Of a stretch of 64,000 bases of DNA, positions 26,182 to 34,301 are shown in pieces. The notes under the pieces were generated by a model. The model saw only the letters and a list, made by a program, of their open reading frames with translations. It was not told the DNA's origin and did not search any database. Numbering within the stretch: position 1 is the first letter of the stretch; each line of letters begins with the position of its first letter. The position numbers and the translations under genes were made by a program. Source of the stretch: Halosegnis longus (GTDB lineage Archaea; Halobacteriota; Halobacteria; Halobacteriales; Haloarculaceae); assembly GCF_009663395.1 (NCBI RefSeq), contig NZ_QKNW01000001.1, positions 1,240,001-1,304,000 on the forward strand. Direction: 5' to 3'.

Positions 26182-26574
26182 TCACTCCCGCGTGTACCAC
26201 CACGCCCACGCCATCAGCGCGGGCTGAAACGGGAGTCGGAGCCACGCGGCCACCCGCGCGACGCCGGCGTACCCCTCGGGTACGAACTCGTTGAGCGCGT
26301 CGCTGCGCGCGAGATGGACGTTCGCCGGGAAGACCGCGGCCAACAGCGCGATGATGCCCCACGCCGACGGTCGCCGCGTTCGGTCGAATAACACGCCGAC
26401 GCCGAGCACGAGTTCGGCGACGCCCGATAGATACACGAGTCCGACCGGGCGCGAAAGCTGTGGCGGTACCGCCCGAGCGAACGATTTCGGCGCGAGAAAG
26501 TGTGCGATACCTGCGACGACGTAGACGAGTCCCATGACGTACCGGAGCGGGCGTTTCGCGCGCGTGAGTTGCAT
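26182..26574 (-). CDS. DoxX-like family membrane protein
   Basis: 130 residues, four hydrophobic helices. GLVYVVAGIAHFLAPKSFAR and YLSGVAELVLGVGVLFDRTR, then AVFPANVHLARS, fit the DoxX family. Members are linked with redox or thiosulfate functions but mostly uncharacterised. ATG 26574; it is upstream of, and on the same strand as, the PPC protein gene, 71 bases apart. Confidence 0.85.
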   Translation of the reverse strand: MQLTRAKRPLRYVMGLVYVVAGIAHFLAPKSFARAVPPQLSRPVGLVYLSGVAELVLGVGVLFDRTRRPSAWGIIALLAAVFPANVHLARSDALNEFVPEGYAGVARVAAWLRLPFQPALMAWAWWYTRE

Positions 26575-26674
26575 ACGCTGTGGTCGCAGCTCTGACCCAT
26601 GAGTATTGCTCTCTCACGGGCTCATGGTGCTCGCCAGCACCGTCAGAAATCCCGAGCGTAACTCACTGCAAAAG

Positions 26675-26756
26675 TATGCCGCCTCCCCGATTTGAACAGA
26701 GCAAGACAGTCCTGCTCGCTTCGCTGTGCGGGCTGTGACTTGCAGGCTCAAATCGG
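26675..26756 (-). repeat. tRNA-3'-end hairpin repeat downstream of tRNA-Phe
   Basis: Bases 26675-26697 repeat, base for base over 23 positions, the 3' end of tRNA-Phe (26804-26826). From 26687 the sequence folds on itself: CCGATTTGAAC against GCTCAAATCGG (26746-26756), GCAAGACAGTCCTGC (26701-26715) against 26726-26743, with loop TCGCTTCGCT. This gives a long hairpin ending in a copied T-arm and acceptor strand. The rest of the 26575-26805 gap holds no gene. Confidence 0.75.
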
Positions 26757-26805
26757 CTCGGCGTCGTTTCTGCGACTCCTCGCTGTTGCTCGGAGTCGTA
26801 GAATA

Positions 26806-26879
26806 TGCCGCCTCCCCGATTTGAACGGGGGACAGCTCGATCTTCAGTCGAGTGCTCTCCCAGTCTGAGCTAAGGCGGC
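26806..26879 (-). tRNA. tRNA-Phe (GAA)
   Basis: Read on the minus strand the gene starts GCCGCCTTAGCTCAGA and ends ATCGGGGAGGCGGCA. The anticodon loop is CTGAAGA with anticodon GAA. The T arm is CCCCG-TTCAAAT-CGGGG. Its 3' part is duplicated 129 bases downstream. Confidence 0.96.
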
Positions 26880-27027
26880 TCAACTCGAACGACACGACGG
26901 GCGTGAAAAAGCGTTTCTATCCGAGATAGAATCGCTGTGGGCAAGCCGGTCGACCGGGCAGCCGAGGCGGTGGCCTACCGCACCGCGCGCCAGCGCGTGT
27001 GCGGTCCGGGGGAGGGTTGGCGCGGTT

Positions 27028-27091
27028 GCGGTGCTGTATCCGGAGCCAAGCAACGAGCGTGGTGCTGTCGCTGTTGAAACCAGAGCAAATA
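27028..27091 (+). repeat. Dispersed intergenic repeat, copy A
   Basis: GCGGTGCTGTATCCGGAGCC followed by AAGCAACGAGCGTGGTGCTG. It aligns with copies at 13745, 13828, 27092 and 59681. It lies between tRNA-Phe and tRNA-Val; the 26880-27145 gap holds only this and copy B. Confidence 0.6.
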
Positions 27092-27140
27092 GTGCGGTGT
27101 TGTGTCTTGGGCCAAGTAACGAGAGTGGTGTTGTCGAAGA
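27092..27140 (+). repeat. Dispersed intergenic repeat, copy B
   Basis: GTGCGGTGTTGTGTCTTGGG then CCAAGTAACGAGAGTGGTGT. A second, more diverged copy directly after copy A, giving a tandem pair. Confidence 0.55.
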
Positions 27141-27145
27141 CAACG

Positions 27146-27219
27146 GGGTCTGGGCGGAATGTGAACCACGAGAAGACGTGCTCGCTTCGCTCGTCGTGTA
27201 GGATTCAATTCCGTCCGGC
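27146..27219 (-). repeat. tRNA-3'-end hairpin repeat downstream of tRNA-Val
   Basis: GGGTCTGGGCGGAATGTGAA at 27146 is a slightly altered copy of the tRNA-Val 3' end (27261 onward), 115 bases away. It pairs with the inverted GGATTCAATTCCGTCCGGC (27201-27219). The centre contains GTGCTCGCTTCGCTCGTCG, the same loop words as in the tRNA-Phe element. Confidence 0.65.
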
Positions 27220-27259
27220 AAACGATTCGCTCGTCACGTCCGTTCCTCGCAGAATCGTA

Positions 27260-27331
27260 TGGGTCCGGGCGGAATTGAACCACCGATCTCCTCCTTGTAA
27301 GGGAGGCGTCATACCACTAGACCACGAACCC
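27260..27331 (-). tRNA. tRNA-Val (TAC)
   Basis: Minus-strand gene GGGTTCGTGGTCTAGTGG... with anticodon loop CTTACAA, anticodon TAC. The T arm closes on GGTGGTTCAATTCCGCC and the acceptor CGGACCC pairs with GGGTTCG. 72 bases, no encoded CCA. Confidence 0.95.
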
Positions 27332-27418
27332 GCTATCTGACGGCAATCGACCCGCGCGAATAGGCCTTGCGTTCACCGGCGGCGGAACGCTTAGCCTCCC
27401 TCGTTCCCACCTCCGGAT

Positions 27419-27988
27419 ATGAACCGCCGACAGATTCTCCCCGCGCTCGGTCTCCTCCTCGCGCTGGCCGTCGTCGGCTACGCCGCCGGGCTGTTCACCC
27501 CGCTCCTGACGACCGGCGGCTACCAGCCCGTCGCCGGCCCGACCGCCACGCCGGCGGACGACCCGACGGCGACGAGCACCCCGTACGCGGACGGGTACGC
27601 GCGCACGTCCGTCACCGTCCGCGACAGCGAGACGAACGAGACGCTCGGGTCGGTCAGGGTCGCAGTCGCGGAGACACGCGATGAAAAGATCACCGGGCTA
27701 TCAAAAACAGCATCACTCCCCGAAGACCGGGGTATGTTGTTCCCGTACGACGCCCCCGCTGACCGCACCTACGTCATGCGCGGGATGGACTTCGGTATCG
27801 ACATCATCTACATCGACAGCGACGGGCGAATCACGACAATCCACCACGCGCCCGAACCCCCCGAGGGCGAGGACGGCGAGCAGTACGAGTACCCCGGCTA
27901 CGGCCAGTACGTCCTCGAAGTGAACTACGAGTGGACGACGCGCCACGACGTGGAGGAAGGCGACAGCGTCGACATCGGTGAGTGGTAA
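27419..27988 (+). CDS. DUF192 family exported protein
   Basis: 189 residues with an N-terminal membrane anchor (LPALGLLLALAVVGYAAGLF), a Thr/Ala-rich linker and a DUF192 domain: AETRDEKITGLSKTASLPED, GMLFPYDAPADRTYVMRGMD, IDIIYIDSDGRITTIHHAPE. The family has an unknown role, sometimes linked to the cell envelope. ATG 27419. It precedes the ABC exporter on the same strand by 74 bases. Confidence 0.9.
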   Translation: MNRRQILPALGLLLALAVVGYAAGLFTPLLTTGGYQPVAGPTATPADDPTATSTPYADGYARTSVTVRDSETNETLGSVRVAVAETRDEKITGLSKTASLPEDRGMLFPYDAPADRTYVMRGMDFGIDIIYIDSDGRITTIHHAPEPPEGEDGEQYEYPGYGQYVLEVNYEWTTRHDVEEGDSVDIGEW

Positions 27989-28062
27989 CGTCTCTCTGTC
28001 AGCTTCCTTACCGAATCTGGTTTTGGCGAACGCTTTTGCGCGCGAGTAGCCACGAACGTACA

Positions 28063-30000
28063 ATGGGAGTTTCTGCTGTCGAAGACGACGACGACCCGTT
28101 CGAGGAGCAACGGGAGAAGGCCGAGAATCCGATGCGGCGGCTCTTCTTGCAGTACGGTGCAGAAAAGAAGGTCGCGTTCGTGGTCGGCGTGTTCTCCAGC
28201 ATCGTCGCCCGGGCGCTCGACCTCCTGCCGCCGATTCTGCTGGGCGTGGCCGTCGACGCCATCTTCGAGGCGCAAGGCGCAGCAGACCAGGAGTACTCGC
28301 TGTTTCTCGTCCCCGACGCGTGGATTCCGGCGACCGAACAGGGCCAACTCTACTTCACCGTCGGTATCATCGCGTTTGCGTTCTTCGGCGGCGCGGCGTT
28401 CCACTACTCGCGCAACTGGGGGTGGAACGCCTTCTCGCAGCATATCCAACACCAGATTCGGACGGACACCTACGACAAGATGCAGCGGCTCAACATGGAC
28501 TTCTTCGCCGACAAGCAGACCGGCGAGATGATGTCCATCCTCTCGAACGACGTGAACCGGCTGGAGCGATTCTTGAACGACGGGATGAACTCCGCGTTCC
28601 GGCTGGGCGTGATGGTCATCGGTATCGCCATCATCCTGCTCGCGGTCAACTGGCAGCTCGCGATGATTACCCTCGTCATCGTGCCGCTCATCGGCGTGTT
28701 CACCTACTACTTCATCAAGACCATCCAGCCGAAGTACGCCGACGTGCGCTCGTCGGTCGGGAAGGTGAACTCCCGGCTGGAGAACAACCTCGGCGGGATT
28801 CAGGTCATCAAGACCTCCAACACGGAGACGTTCGAGTCCGACCGCGTCGACGACGTGTCACAGGGCTACTTCGACGCCAACTGGGACGCCATCAGCACGC
28901 GAATCAAGTTCTTCCCCGGACTGCGGATGCTCGCGGGCGTCGGCTTCGTGCTCACCTTCTTCATCGGCGGGCTGATGGTGCTCGGCGACGGCGTCGGCCC
29001 GTTCACGAGCGACCTCCAGGCCGGTGAGTTCGTCACCTTCATCCTGCTGTCACAGCGGTTCATCTGGCCGATGGCCCAGTTCGGACAGATTATCAACATG
29101 TACCAGCGCGCGTACGCCTCCTCTGCGCGCATCTTCGGGCTGATGGACGAGCCGTCGCGTATCGTCGAGGACCCCGACGCGGACGAACTGACCGTCTCCG
29201 ACGGCGAGGTCGTCTACGACGACGTGCGCTTCGGATACGACGACACCGAGACGATTGTCGAGGACGTGAGCTTCGAGGTCGACGGCGGCGACACGCTCGC
29301 GCTCGTCGGTCCCACCGGTGCGGGAAAGTCGACGGTGCTCAAGCTTCTGCTCCGCATGTACGACGTGGACGAAGGCTCGATTACCATCGACGGACAGGAC
29401 CTGCGTGACGTGACGATTCCGAGCCTGCGCCGGCAGGTGGGCTACGTCAGCCAGGACACGTTCATGTTCTACGGGACGGTCGAGGAGAACATCTCCTACG
29501 GCACCTTCGACTCCGACCGAGAGTCCGTCGTCGAGGCGGCGAAGGCAGCGGAGGCCCACGAGTTCATCACGAACCTGCCGGAGGGGTACGACACCGAGGT
29601 CGGCGAGCGGGGCGTGAAGCTGTCGGGCGGCCAGCGCCAGCGCATCTCCATCGCCCGCGCGATTCTGAAAGACCCCGAGATTCTCATCCTCGACGAGGCG
29701 ACCTCCGACGTGGACACGGAGACGGAGATGCTGATTCAGCGGTCGCTCGACCGGCTGACGGCCGACCGGACGACCTTCTCCATCGCCCACCGGCTCTCGA
29801 CCATCAAGGACGCGGACAAGATCATCGTGCTCGAGGACGGCAAAATCGTCGAGCGCGGAACCCACGACGACCTCATCGCCGAGGACGGGCTGTACGCGCA
29901 CCTGTGGGGCGTCCAGGCGGGCGAAATCGACGAGCTCCCCGACGAGTTCATCGAGCGCGCCCAACAGCGCGATGCCAACCGCATCGAAGCAGGGGAGTAA
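28063..30000 (+). CDS. ABC exporter, fused permease and ATPase (ABCB/MsbA type)
   Basis: 645-residue half-transporter. Residues about 45-350 hold six membrane helices of the exporter type; the ATPase follows with Walker A LVGPTGAGKSTVLKLLLRMY, Q-loop VGYVSQDTFMFYG, signature KLSGGQRQRISIARA, Walker B ILILDEATSDVDTETE and switch FSIAHRLSTIKDADK. It would act as a homodimer exporting lipids, drugs or peptides. Start ATG 28063 (MGVSAVEDDDDPFEEQ) with an AT-poor leader; the frame is open upstream to 27982 but not conserved-looking. Confidence 0.93.
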   Translation: MGVSAVEDDDDPFEEQREKAENPMRRLFLQYGAEKKVAFVVGVFSSIVARALDLLPPILLGVAVDAIFEAQGAADQEYSLFLVPDAWIPATEQGQLYFTVGIIAFAFFGGAAFHYSRNWGWNAFSQHIQHQIRTDTYDKMQRLNMDFFADKQTGEMMSILSNDVNRLERFLNDGMNSAFRLGVMVIGIAIILLAVNWQLAMITLVIVPLIGVFTYYFIKTIQPKYADVRSSVGKVNSRLENNLGGIQVIKTSNTETFESDRVDDVSQGYFDANWDAISTRIKFFPGLRMLAGVGFVLTFFIGGLMVLGDGVGPFTSDLQAGEFVTFILLSQRFIWPMAQFGQIINMYQRAYASSARIFGLMDEPSRIVEDPDADELTVSDGEVVYDDVRFGYDDTETIVEDVSFEVDGGDTLALVGPTGAGKSTVLKLLLRMYDVDEGSITIDGQDLRDVTIPSLRRQVGYVSQDTFMFYGTVEENISYGTFDSDRESVVEAAKAAEAHEFITNLPEGYDTEVGERGVKLSGGQRQRISIARAILKDPEILILDEATSDVDTETEMLIQRSLDRLTADRTTFSIAHRLSTIKDADKIIVLEDGKIVERGTHDDLIAEDGLYAHLWGVQAGEIDELPDEFIERAQQRDANRIEAGE

Positions 30001-30047
30001 CCCCAAAAAGCGGGATTTTAAGACACTCTCGCTCACTCTTGGATAGT

Positions 30048-30485
30048 ATGAGCGTCGAGCTACCGTTCGCCCCGGTAGATACTATCATCCGTCGGAACGC
30101 GGGAGAGCTTCGCGTGAGCGCCGAGGCGGCAGCGGAACTTGCCGCCCGTATTCAGGACCGCGGCGCGGCGCTGGCGACGACTGCCGCCGAGCACGCCACC
30201 GCCGACGGACGCAAGACCCTGATGGTCGAGGACTTCGCGTTCGAGGCGTCGCCGGACCCCGAACTCGAACTCCCCATCGCCCCCGTCGACCGCATCGCCC
30301 GACTCGATATCGACGACCGGTATCGCGTCTCGAAGGACGCCCGCATCGCGCTCGCGGCCGAACTGGAGTCGTTCGCCGACACCGTCGCGGCGGCGGCCGC
30401 GATACTTACTCGCCACGCCGCACGCCGGACCGTCAAGGAGGCCGACGTGGCCGCGTACTTCGAACTCCAGCCGTACTACGAATGA
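30048..30485 (+). CDS. hstA: Doublet archaeal histone
   Basis: 145 residues made of two histone folds in tandem: ELPFAPVDTIIRRNAGELRV... and ELPIAPVDRIARLDIDDRYR..., each ending in a VEDF/KEADV helix (TLMVEDFAFEA; TVKEADVAAYF). The end-to-end doublet is typical of haloarchaea, where the protein is unusually acidic and may act more as a regulator than a genome packager. The stop overlaps the histone-deacetylase ATG by four bases. ATTTTAAGAC lies about 30 nt before the ATG. Confidence 0.95.
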   Translation: MSVELPFAPVDTIIRRNAGELRVSAEAAAELAARIQDRGAALATTAAEHATADGRKTLMVEDFAFEASPDPELELPIAPVDRIARLDIDDRYRVSKDARIALAAELESFADTVAAAAAILTRHAARRTVKEADVAAYFELQPYYE

Positions 30486-31486
30486 GATTCGGCTACCGCG
30501 AGGTGTGTCTCCGCCACGACACCGGCTCCCGCCACCCCGAGAGCGCGGACCGACTCCGGGCCATCAAGCGCGGCCTCTCGAAGGAGCACGGCGTCGCCTA
30601 CGAGGAGGGACGCCTCGCCTCGCCAGAAGAGATTCTCGCCGTCCACGAGTCGGCGTACGTCGACGAACTCGAACAGTTCTGTGCCGACGGCGGCGGCACC
30701 TGGGACGCGGACACCGTCGCCGTCGAGGCGAGCTGGGAGGCGGCCCGCGCCGCTGCCGGTCTCTCGCTGTGGGCCGGCGACGCCGCCCTCGACGGCGACG
30801 GCGGCCGCGAGACGCCCTTCGCGATCGGTCGCCCTCCCGGCCACCACGCCGAGGCCGACGACGCCATGGGGTTTTGCCTGTTCAACAACGTCGCCGTCGC
30901 GGCCGCGGGCGCGCTCGACCGCGACGACGTGGACCGCGTCGCCGTCTTCGACTGGGACGTCCACCACGGCAACGGCACCCAACACATCTTCGAGGACGAC
31001 CCGGAGGTGTTCTACGCCTCGACCCACGAGCGCGGACTGTTCCCCGGAACCGGTGACCTCCGGGAGACCGGAACCGGAGAGGGACAGGGGACGACGATGA
31101 ATATCCCGTTCCCCGGTGGGTGTGGCGACGCCGAGTATCTCGCCGCGGTCGACGAGGCCATCGCGCCGGCCTTCGAGCAGTACGACCCGGACCTGCTGTT
31201 CGTCTCCGCGGGCTTTGACGCCCACCGGAAAGACCCGATTTCCCGCCAGCGCGTCTCGACCGAGGGGTACGGACTACTCACCGACCGGATGGTCGACCTC
31301 GCGGACCGGTGTGGCGCGGGACTGGCGTTCGTCCTCGAAGGCGGCTACGGGTTAGAGGCGCTTTCCGAGTCGATTCGGAAGGTGAACAGTGTCTTCGACG
31401 GCTACACGCCGGCGGCAAACGAGGAGGAGGTCGCCGCGCGCGGTCGCTCGACAATCGACGACGTGCGGGACGTTCACGACCTCTAG
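30482..31486 (+). CDS. hdaI: Histone deacetylase family protein (AcuC/AphA/HDAC)
   Basis: 334 residues. Catalytic features: IGRPPGHHAEADDAMGFCLF (tandem histidines), AVFDWDVHHGNGTQHIFED (zinc Asp/His), FVSAGFDAHRKDPIS (zinc Asp) and LEGGYGLEAL (active-site tyrosine). It removes acetyl groups from lysines or polyamines. Overlap with the histone gene (ATGA) makes co-translation likely; whether the histone is the substrate is inference. Confidence 0.94.
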   Translation: MRFGYREVCLRHDTGSRHPESADRLRAIKRGLSKEHGVAYEEGRLASPEEILAVHESAYVDELEQFCADGGGTWDADTVAVEASWEAARAAAGLSLWAGDAALDGDGGRETPFAIGRPPGHHAEADDAMGFCLFNNVAVAAAGALDRDDVDRVAVFDWDVHHGNGTQHIFEDDPEVFYASTHERGLFPGTGDLRETGTGEGQGTTMNIPFPGGCGDAEYLAAVDEAIAPAFEQYDPDLLFVSAGFDAHRKDPISRQRVSTEGYGLLTDRMVDLADRCGAGLAFVLEGGYGLEALSESIRKVNSVFDGYTPAANEEEVAARGRSTIDDVRDVHDL

Positions 31487-32229
31487 AGCGTCGCGGCGAC
31501 GGACTCGATGGCGTCGACCCGCTCTCGGTCAAACGTCCACAGCCCGTCCCACTCGTTTTCATTCGTCTGGAGACAGAGGAGAGCGGCCGGGCTGTCGGTG
31601 CCGGTGTGGATGACGAACCACGAATCGCGGTAGGCCGGGGTCCGGCCGTCGTGAACGGTCAGGTTCGGCAGCGTCCCGTCCGTCGGCATCCCGTAGACGT
31701 GGGTGTCGACGTTGCTGTCTGCGAGCCGTTCGTACACCGCGCGGGTGCCGCGCTCGTCGTTGAGCCGCGAGAGCCGCTGGAAGGACGTTCGGAGGGTGCC
31801 GGCGTCGTCATCGAGTGCCGTCTGTTCGATGTATCGCGAGAGCACGATGAGCAGCAGCTTCTCCTTGTTCGAGGCGGGAAAGCCGCGCATCCGGAACTTC
31901 GTGTCGGCGAGCGCCGTCAGCACGTCCGGGGCCTGTTGGGTGTCGATACCCGCCATCCCCGTCCGGTAGCTGTCGCTGTTGACGAGCAGGAACGCGTCCA
32001 TCAGCGCGTCGAGCGAGGAGCGGGCGACGATATCACCCGCCTCCACGACGAGCACCTGCGGTTCGCCGTCGACGGTGGTGTCCGTCTCGATGTCGACCGG
32101 CTGCCCCGCGAACGCTCCCTCCAACAGCCGCATCAGCGGTGCCGGCTCGTCCGAGTCGCGAACCAGCACCGTCCGCTCCGGCGGCTCCACGTCCAAGAGG
32201 TCGCGGAACTGTTCGACCGGCGTAGCCAT
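31483..32229 (-). CDS. DICT sensory domain protein
   Basis: 248 residues, MATPVEQFRDLLDVEPPERT at the start and RDSWFVIHTGTDSPAALLCL, NEWDGLWTFDRERVDAIESV near the end, resembling the DICT domain linked with light and signalling proteins in haloarchaea and cyanobacteria. There is no kinase or output domain. ATG 32229 is placed by leaderless logic. The gene converges with the deacetylase, overlapping its end by four bases. Confidence 0.75.
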   Translation of the reverse strand: MATPVEQFRDLLDVEPPERTVLVRDSDEPAPLMRLLEGAFAGQPVDIETDTTVDGEPQVLVVEAGDIVARSSLDALMDAFLLVNSDSYRTGMAGIDTQQAPDVLTALADTKFRMRGFPASNKEKLLLIVLSRYIEQTALDDDAGTLRTSFQRLSRLNDERGTRAVYERLADSNVDTHVYGMPTDGTLPNLTVHDGRTPAYRDSWFVIHTGTDSPAALLCLQTNENEWDGLWTFDRERVDAIESVAATL

Positions 32230-32263
32230 ACACCACTGTGTTGTCACCGACGGTAATAAGATA

Positions 32264-33622
32264 CTACCCCCAGACGGACGGATAGAAGTACGCCCGAAGC
32301 TCCGGGCCGAACTCCGCGGCGAGCGTGGCGATTTCCTCTCCAGCCAGGACGGTGTAGCCGTCGTCCAGCGAACGCTCGATAGCCGGCCCGAGCGCGACGG
32401 AAAACAGCGCGTCCTCGGCGAACGCCTCGGGCGTCCGGTAGTCGCGCTCGCGCTCGACGACGTACCGGTCGCCGTCGAGATACGGGCCGGTCTCCGGGCC
32501 GTCGGCGTAGGCGTCGTAGAACCCTTCGGCGTGGTCGCGCACCCCGACCGGCGGCCCCTCGTGGCGTTCGATTGCCGGCAGCCGCGCAATCTGACACTCG
32601 ACGAGCAGCGCCGCCGTCTCGTCGGCGACGCAGGTCGACCGCAGCGGGTCGAACCCCCGGCGGCCGAGTTCCGACTCCAGTCCCGACAGCGACTTCTCCA
32701 ACTGCGGGTAGAGCTGGTCGTCCACGATGTCGGGGGCGTCGAACCGGACGGCGACGGGGTGGGTACCGCGCTCCTCGACGGCCGCCCCGACCGCGTCGGC
32801 TGACATCGGGTCGACGCTGCGCGGCTCGAACAGCGACTCTCGCGGCTCGCCGAGCAGGTCGCGGCTGTAGTGGATGAGCCGGGCGAGATTCTCCGCCGAG
32901 AGCGAGGCGGCGACGTTGCGGTCGGGGTCCGTCGGGTCGATGACGACGAGCCCGTCCTCGAAATCGCTGGTCGCGTGGGACTCGGGGTCGAAGCCGACGG
33001 GTGGGTCCCAGTCTGCCGCCGCGTGCACGAGCGGGACGAAGCCGCCGTGTTCCAAGACGAGTAGCTCCGCGAGATACCCCGCGAAGCCGCGGGTCCGGAG
33101 GTCAGAGCCGTACGCGCCGATTCCCTTCAGGAACGCCTTCGTGACGCGGGCGTCGCCCCGGAGGTCGTCGTCCAATCGGGCCTCCAGATACTCCGTGTGG
33201 AACGGCGTCCGGTCGACGGCCGACTGGATGTCGCCGGCGGACTCGACGGCGAAACAGGGGACGCAGTCGACGGCAAAGCCCTCGACCTCCCCCTTGACGT
33301 AGGGGTGTTCGGCGAACTCCTCGTGACCGTCGGGGACGACGGCGTGGCCCACCTGCAGGCCGTAGCGTTCGAGGTCGGCCCGCGGGAGGTCCGGCGGAAA
33401 CCGGACGAAGAGGTCGATGTCGCGGTCGCCAGCGAGCCACGTCCCGCGTGCGGTGGAGCCGACGAGCTGCACGTCGGCGTCGACACCGAGGTCGGCGATG
33501 GCGTCGCGGGCACGCTCGCGGAGTCGGTCGGCGACGGCGTGGAGCCGCTCGCGCTCCTCGTCGGTTGGGGTCACGCGGTCGTGGATGCGCTCGACGACCG
33601 TCTCGACCGACGCGTCTGTCAT
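32264..33622 (-). CDS. cca: CCA-adding tRNA nucleotidyltransferase (class I)
   Basis: 452 residues. The nucleotidyltransferase signature VQLVGSTARGTWLAGDRDID with the DxD aspartates, then VDCVPCFAVESAGDIQSAVD, RVTKAFLKGIGAYGSDLRTR and GFAGYLAELLVLEHGGF, matches archaeal class I Cca. It adds CCA to tRNA 3' ends, which are not encoded in any of the tRNA genes here. It lies next to tRNA-Asn, divergently, 90 bases apart. Confidence 0.95.
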   Translation of the reverse strand: MTDASVETVVERIHDRVTPTDEERERLHAVADRLRERARDAIADLGVDADVQLVGSTARGTWLAGDRDIDLFVRFPPDLPRADLERYGLQVGHAVVPDGHEEFAEHPYVKGEVEGFAVDCVPCFAVESAGDIQSAVDRTPFHTEYLEARLDDDLRGDARVTKAFLKGIGAYGSDLRTRGFAGYLAELLVLEHGGFVPLVHAAADWDPPVGFDPESHATSDFEDGLVVIDPTDPDRNVAASLSAENLARLIHYSRDLLGEPRESLFEPRSVDPMSADAVGAAVEERGTHPVAVRFDAPDIVDDQLYPQLEKSLSGLESELGRRGFDPLRSTCVADETAALLVECQIARLPAIERHEGPPVGVRDHAEGFYDAYADGPETGPYLDGDRYVVERERDYRTPEAFAEDALFSVALGPAIERSLDDGYTVLAGEEIATLAAEFGPELRAYFYPSVWG

Positions 33623-33712
33623 ATCCCGGCTTCGGCGGCGGCTGTAAAACCCGTGTCGGTGTCCGTTCCGAAGCGAAAGCCCTATCTTGCAAATCGCGCT
33701 ACGTGGGAGTGA

Positions 33713-33785
33713 GCCGCCTTAGCTCAGTTGGTAGAGCACCACGCTGTTAACGTGGTTGTCCCAGGTTCGAGCCCTGGAGGTGGCG
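33713..33785 (+). tRNA. tRNA-Asn (GTT)
   Basis: GCCGCCTTAGCTCAGTTGGT start, anticodon loop CTGTTAA with anticodon GTT, T arm CCAGG-TTCGAGC-CCTGG, acceptor AGGTGGC with one G-T pair, discriminator G. No hairpin repeat follows. Confidence 0.95.
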
Positions 33786-33835
33786 TTCTCGGTCATTCGG
33801 TACGCTGAAGTTCGACGCCTGCCGACGACAGATAA

Positions 33836-33909
33836 GGGCCCTTAGCTTAGTCTGGTATAGCACTCCGCTCATAACGGAGCGGTCGTTGGTTCAAATCCGA
33901 CAGGGCCCA
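33836..33909 (+). tRNA. tRNA with CAT anticodon (elongator Met or Ile2)
   Basis: GGGCCCTTAGCTTAGTCTGG start, anticodon stem CTCCG/CGGAG with loop CTCATAA, T arm GTTGG-TTCAAAT-CCGAC, acceptor AGGGCCC and discriminator A. It is not the initiator by its acceptor end. Methionine elongator and isoleucine-2 (modified CAT) cannot be separated with certainty by eye. Confidence 0.9.
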
Positions 33910-33953
33910 TGCAGTTTCTCGGGGAGCGAACGCGACGAGTGAACTGGTCGTCT

Positions 33954-34029
33954 GTCGATTTGAAACGGGGCAGTCGCGCGCAGCGGAGTGAGCACGTCTG
34001 CCCGTGGTTCACAATCCGACAGGGCCCAT
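33954..34029 (+). repeat. tRNA-3'-end hairpin repeat downstream of the CAT tRNA
   Basis: AATCCGACAGGGCCCAT at 34013-34029 duplicates the tRNA 3' end (33894-33910), offset 119. GTCGATTTGAAACGGGGCAG (33954-33973) pairs with the inverted sequence at 33998-34020. The loop carries GCAGCGGAGTGAGCAC, the complement of the loop words in the other two elements. The remaining 34030-34175 stretch shows nothing coding. Confidence 0.7.
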
Positions 34030-34175
34030 CCGGTTTTCGCGACCGACTCCGACAGGATATGCAGCGTTTCGAAAACCGAACCGGTGAGGGGGTCGTCCGA
34101 CCGTCAATTCGACGTGCGCCCGCGTACCAGTGTCTCGGCCCGTCTCGTCGGCTTTCAGGGTCGCTGACACACTGC

Positions 34176-34186
34176 TTTTTATATAC
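34176..34186 (+). promoter_or_regulatory. TATA box of first pilin gene
   Basis: TTTTTATATAC about 120 nt before the pilin ATG (34302). It predicts a leader of roughly 90 bases, unusual among the mostly leaderless genes of the window. Confidence 0.55.
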
Positions 34187-34301
34187 GATTCCTGTGTACT
34201 CCGCGGTATGCGACCCACCCGTGACGGCGGTGGCAGTTGCCGTAGCCGTCGGCCGTTTGTAGAACCCCCCCGCCAGTGAGGTGGCGTCGCTGGTGATACC
34301 A

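Noticed and set aside
26675-26697. Second tRNA-Phe gene
   Set aside because: Only the T-arm and acceptor 3' strand are copied; no anticodon arm or 5' half is present.
26575-27418. Remnant of an integrated virus or plasmid at the tRNA-Phe direct repeat
   Set aside because: Only 129 bases lie between the repeats, there is no integrase or element gene, and the same spacing recurs at two other tRNAs, so a repeat family explains it better.
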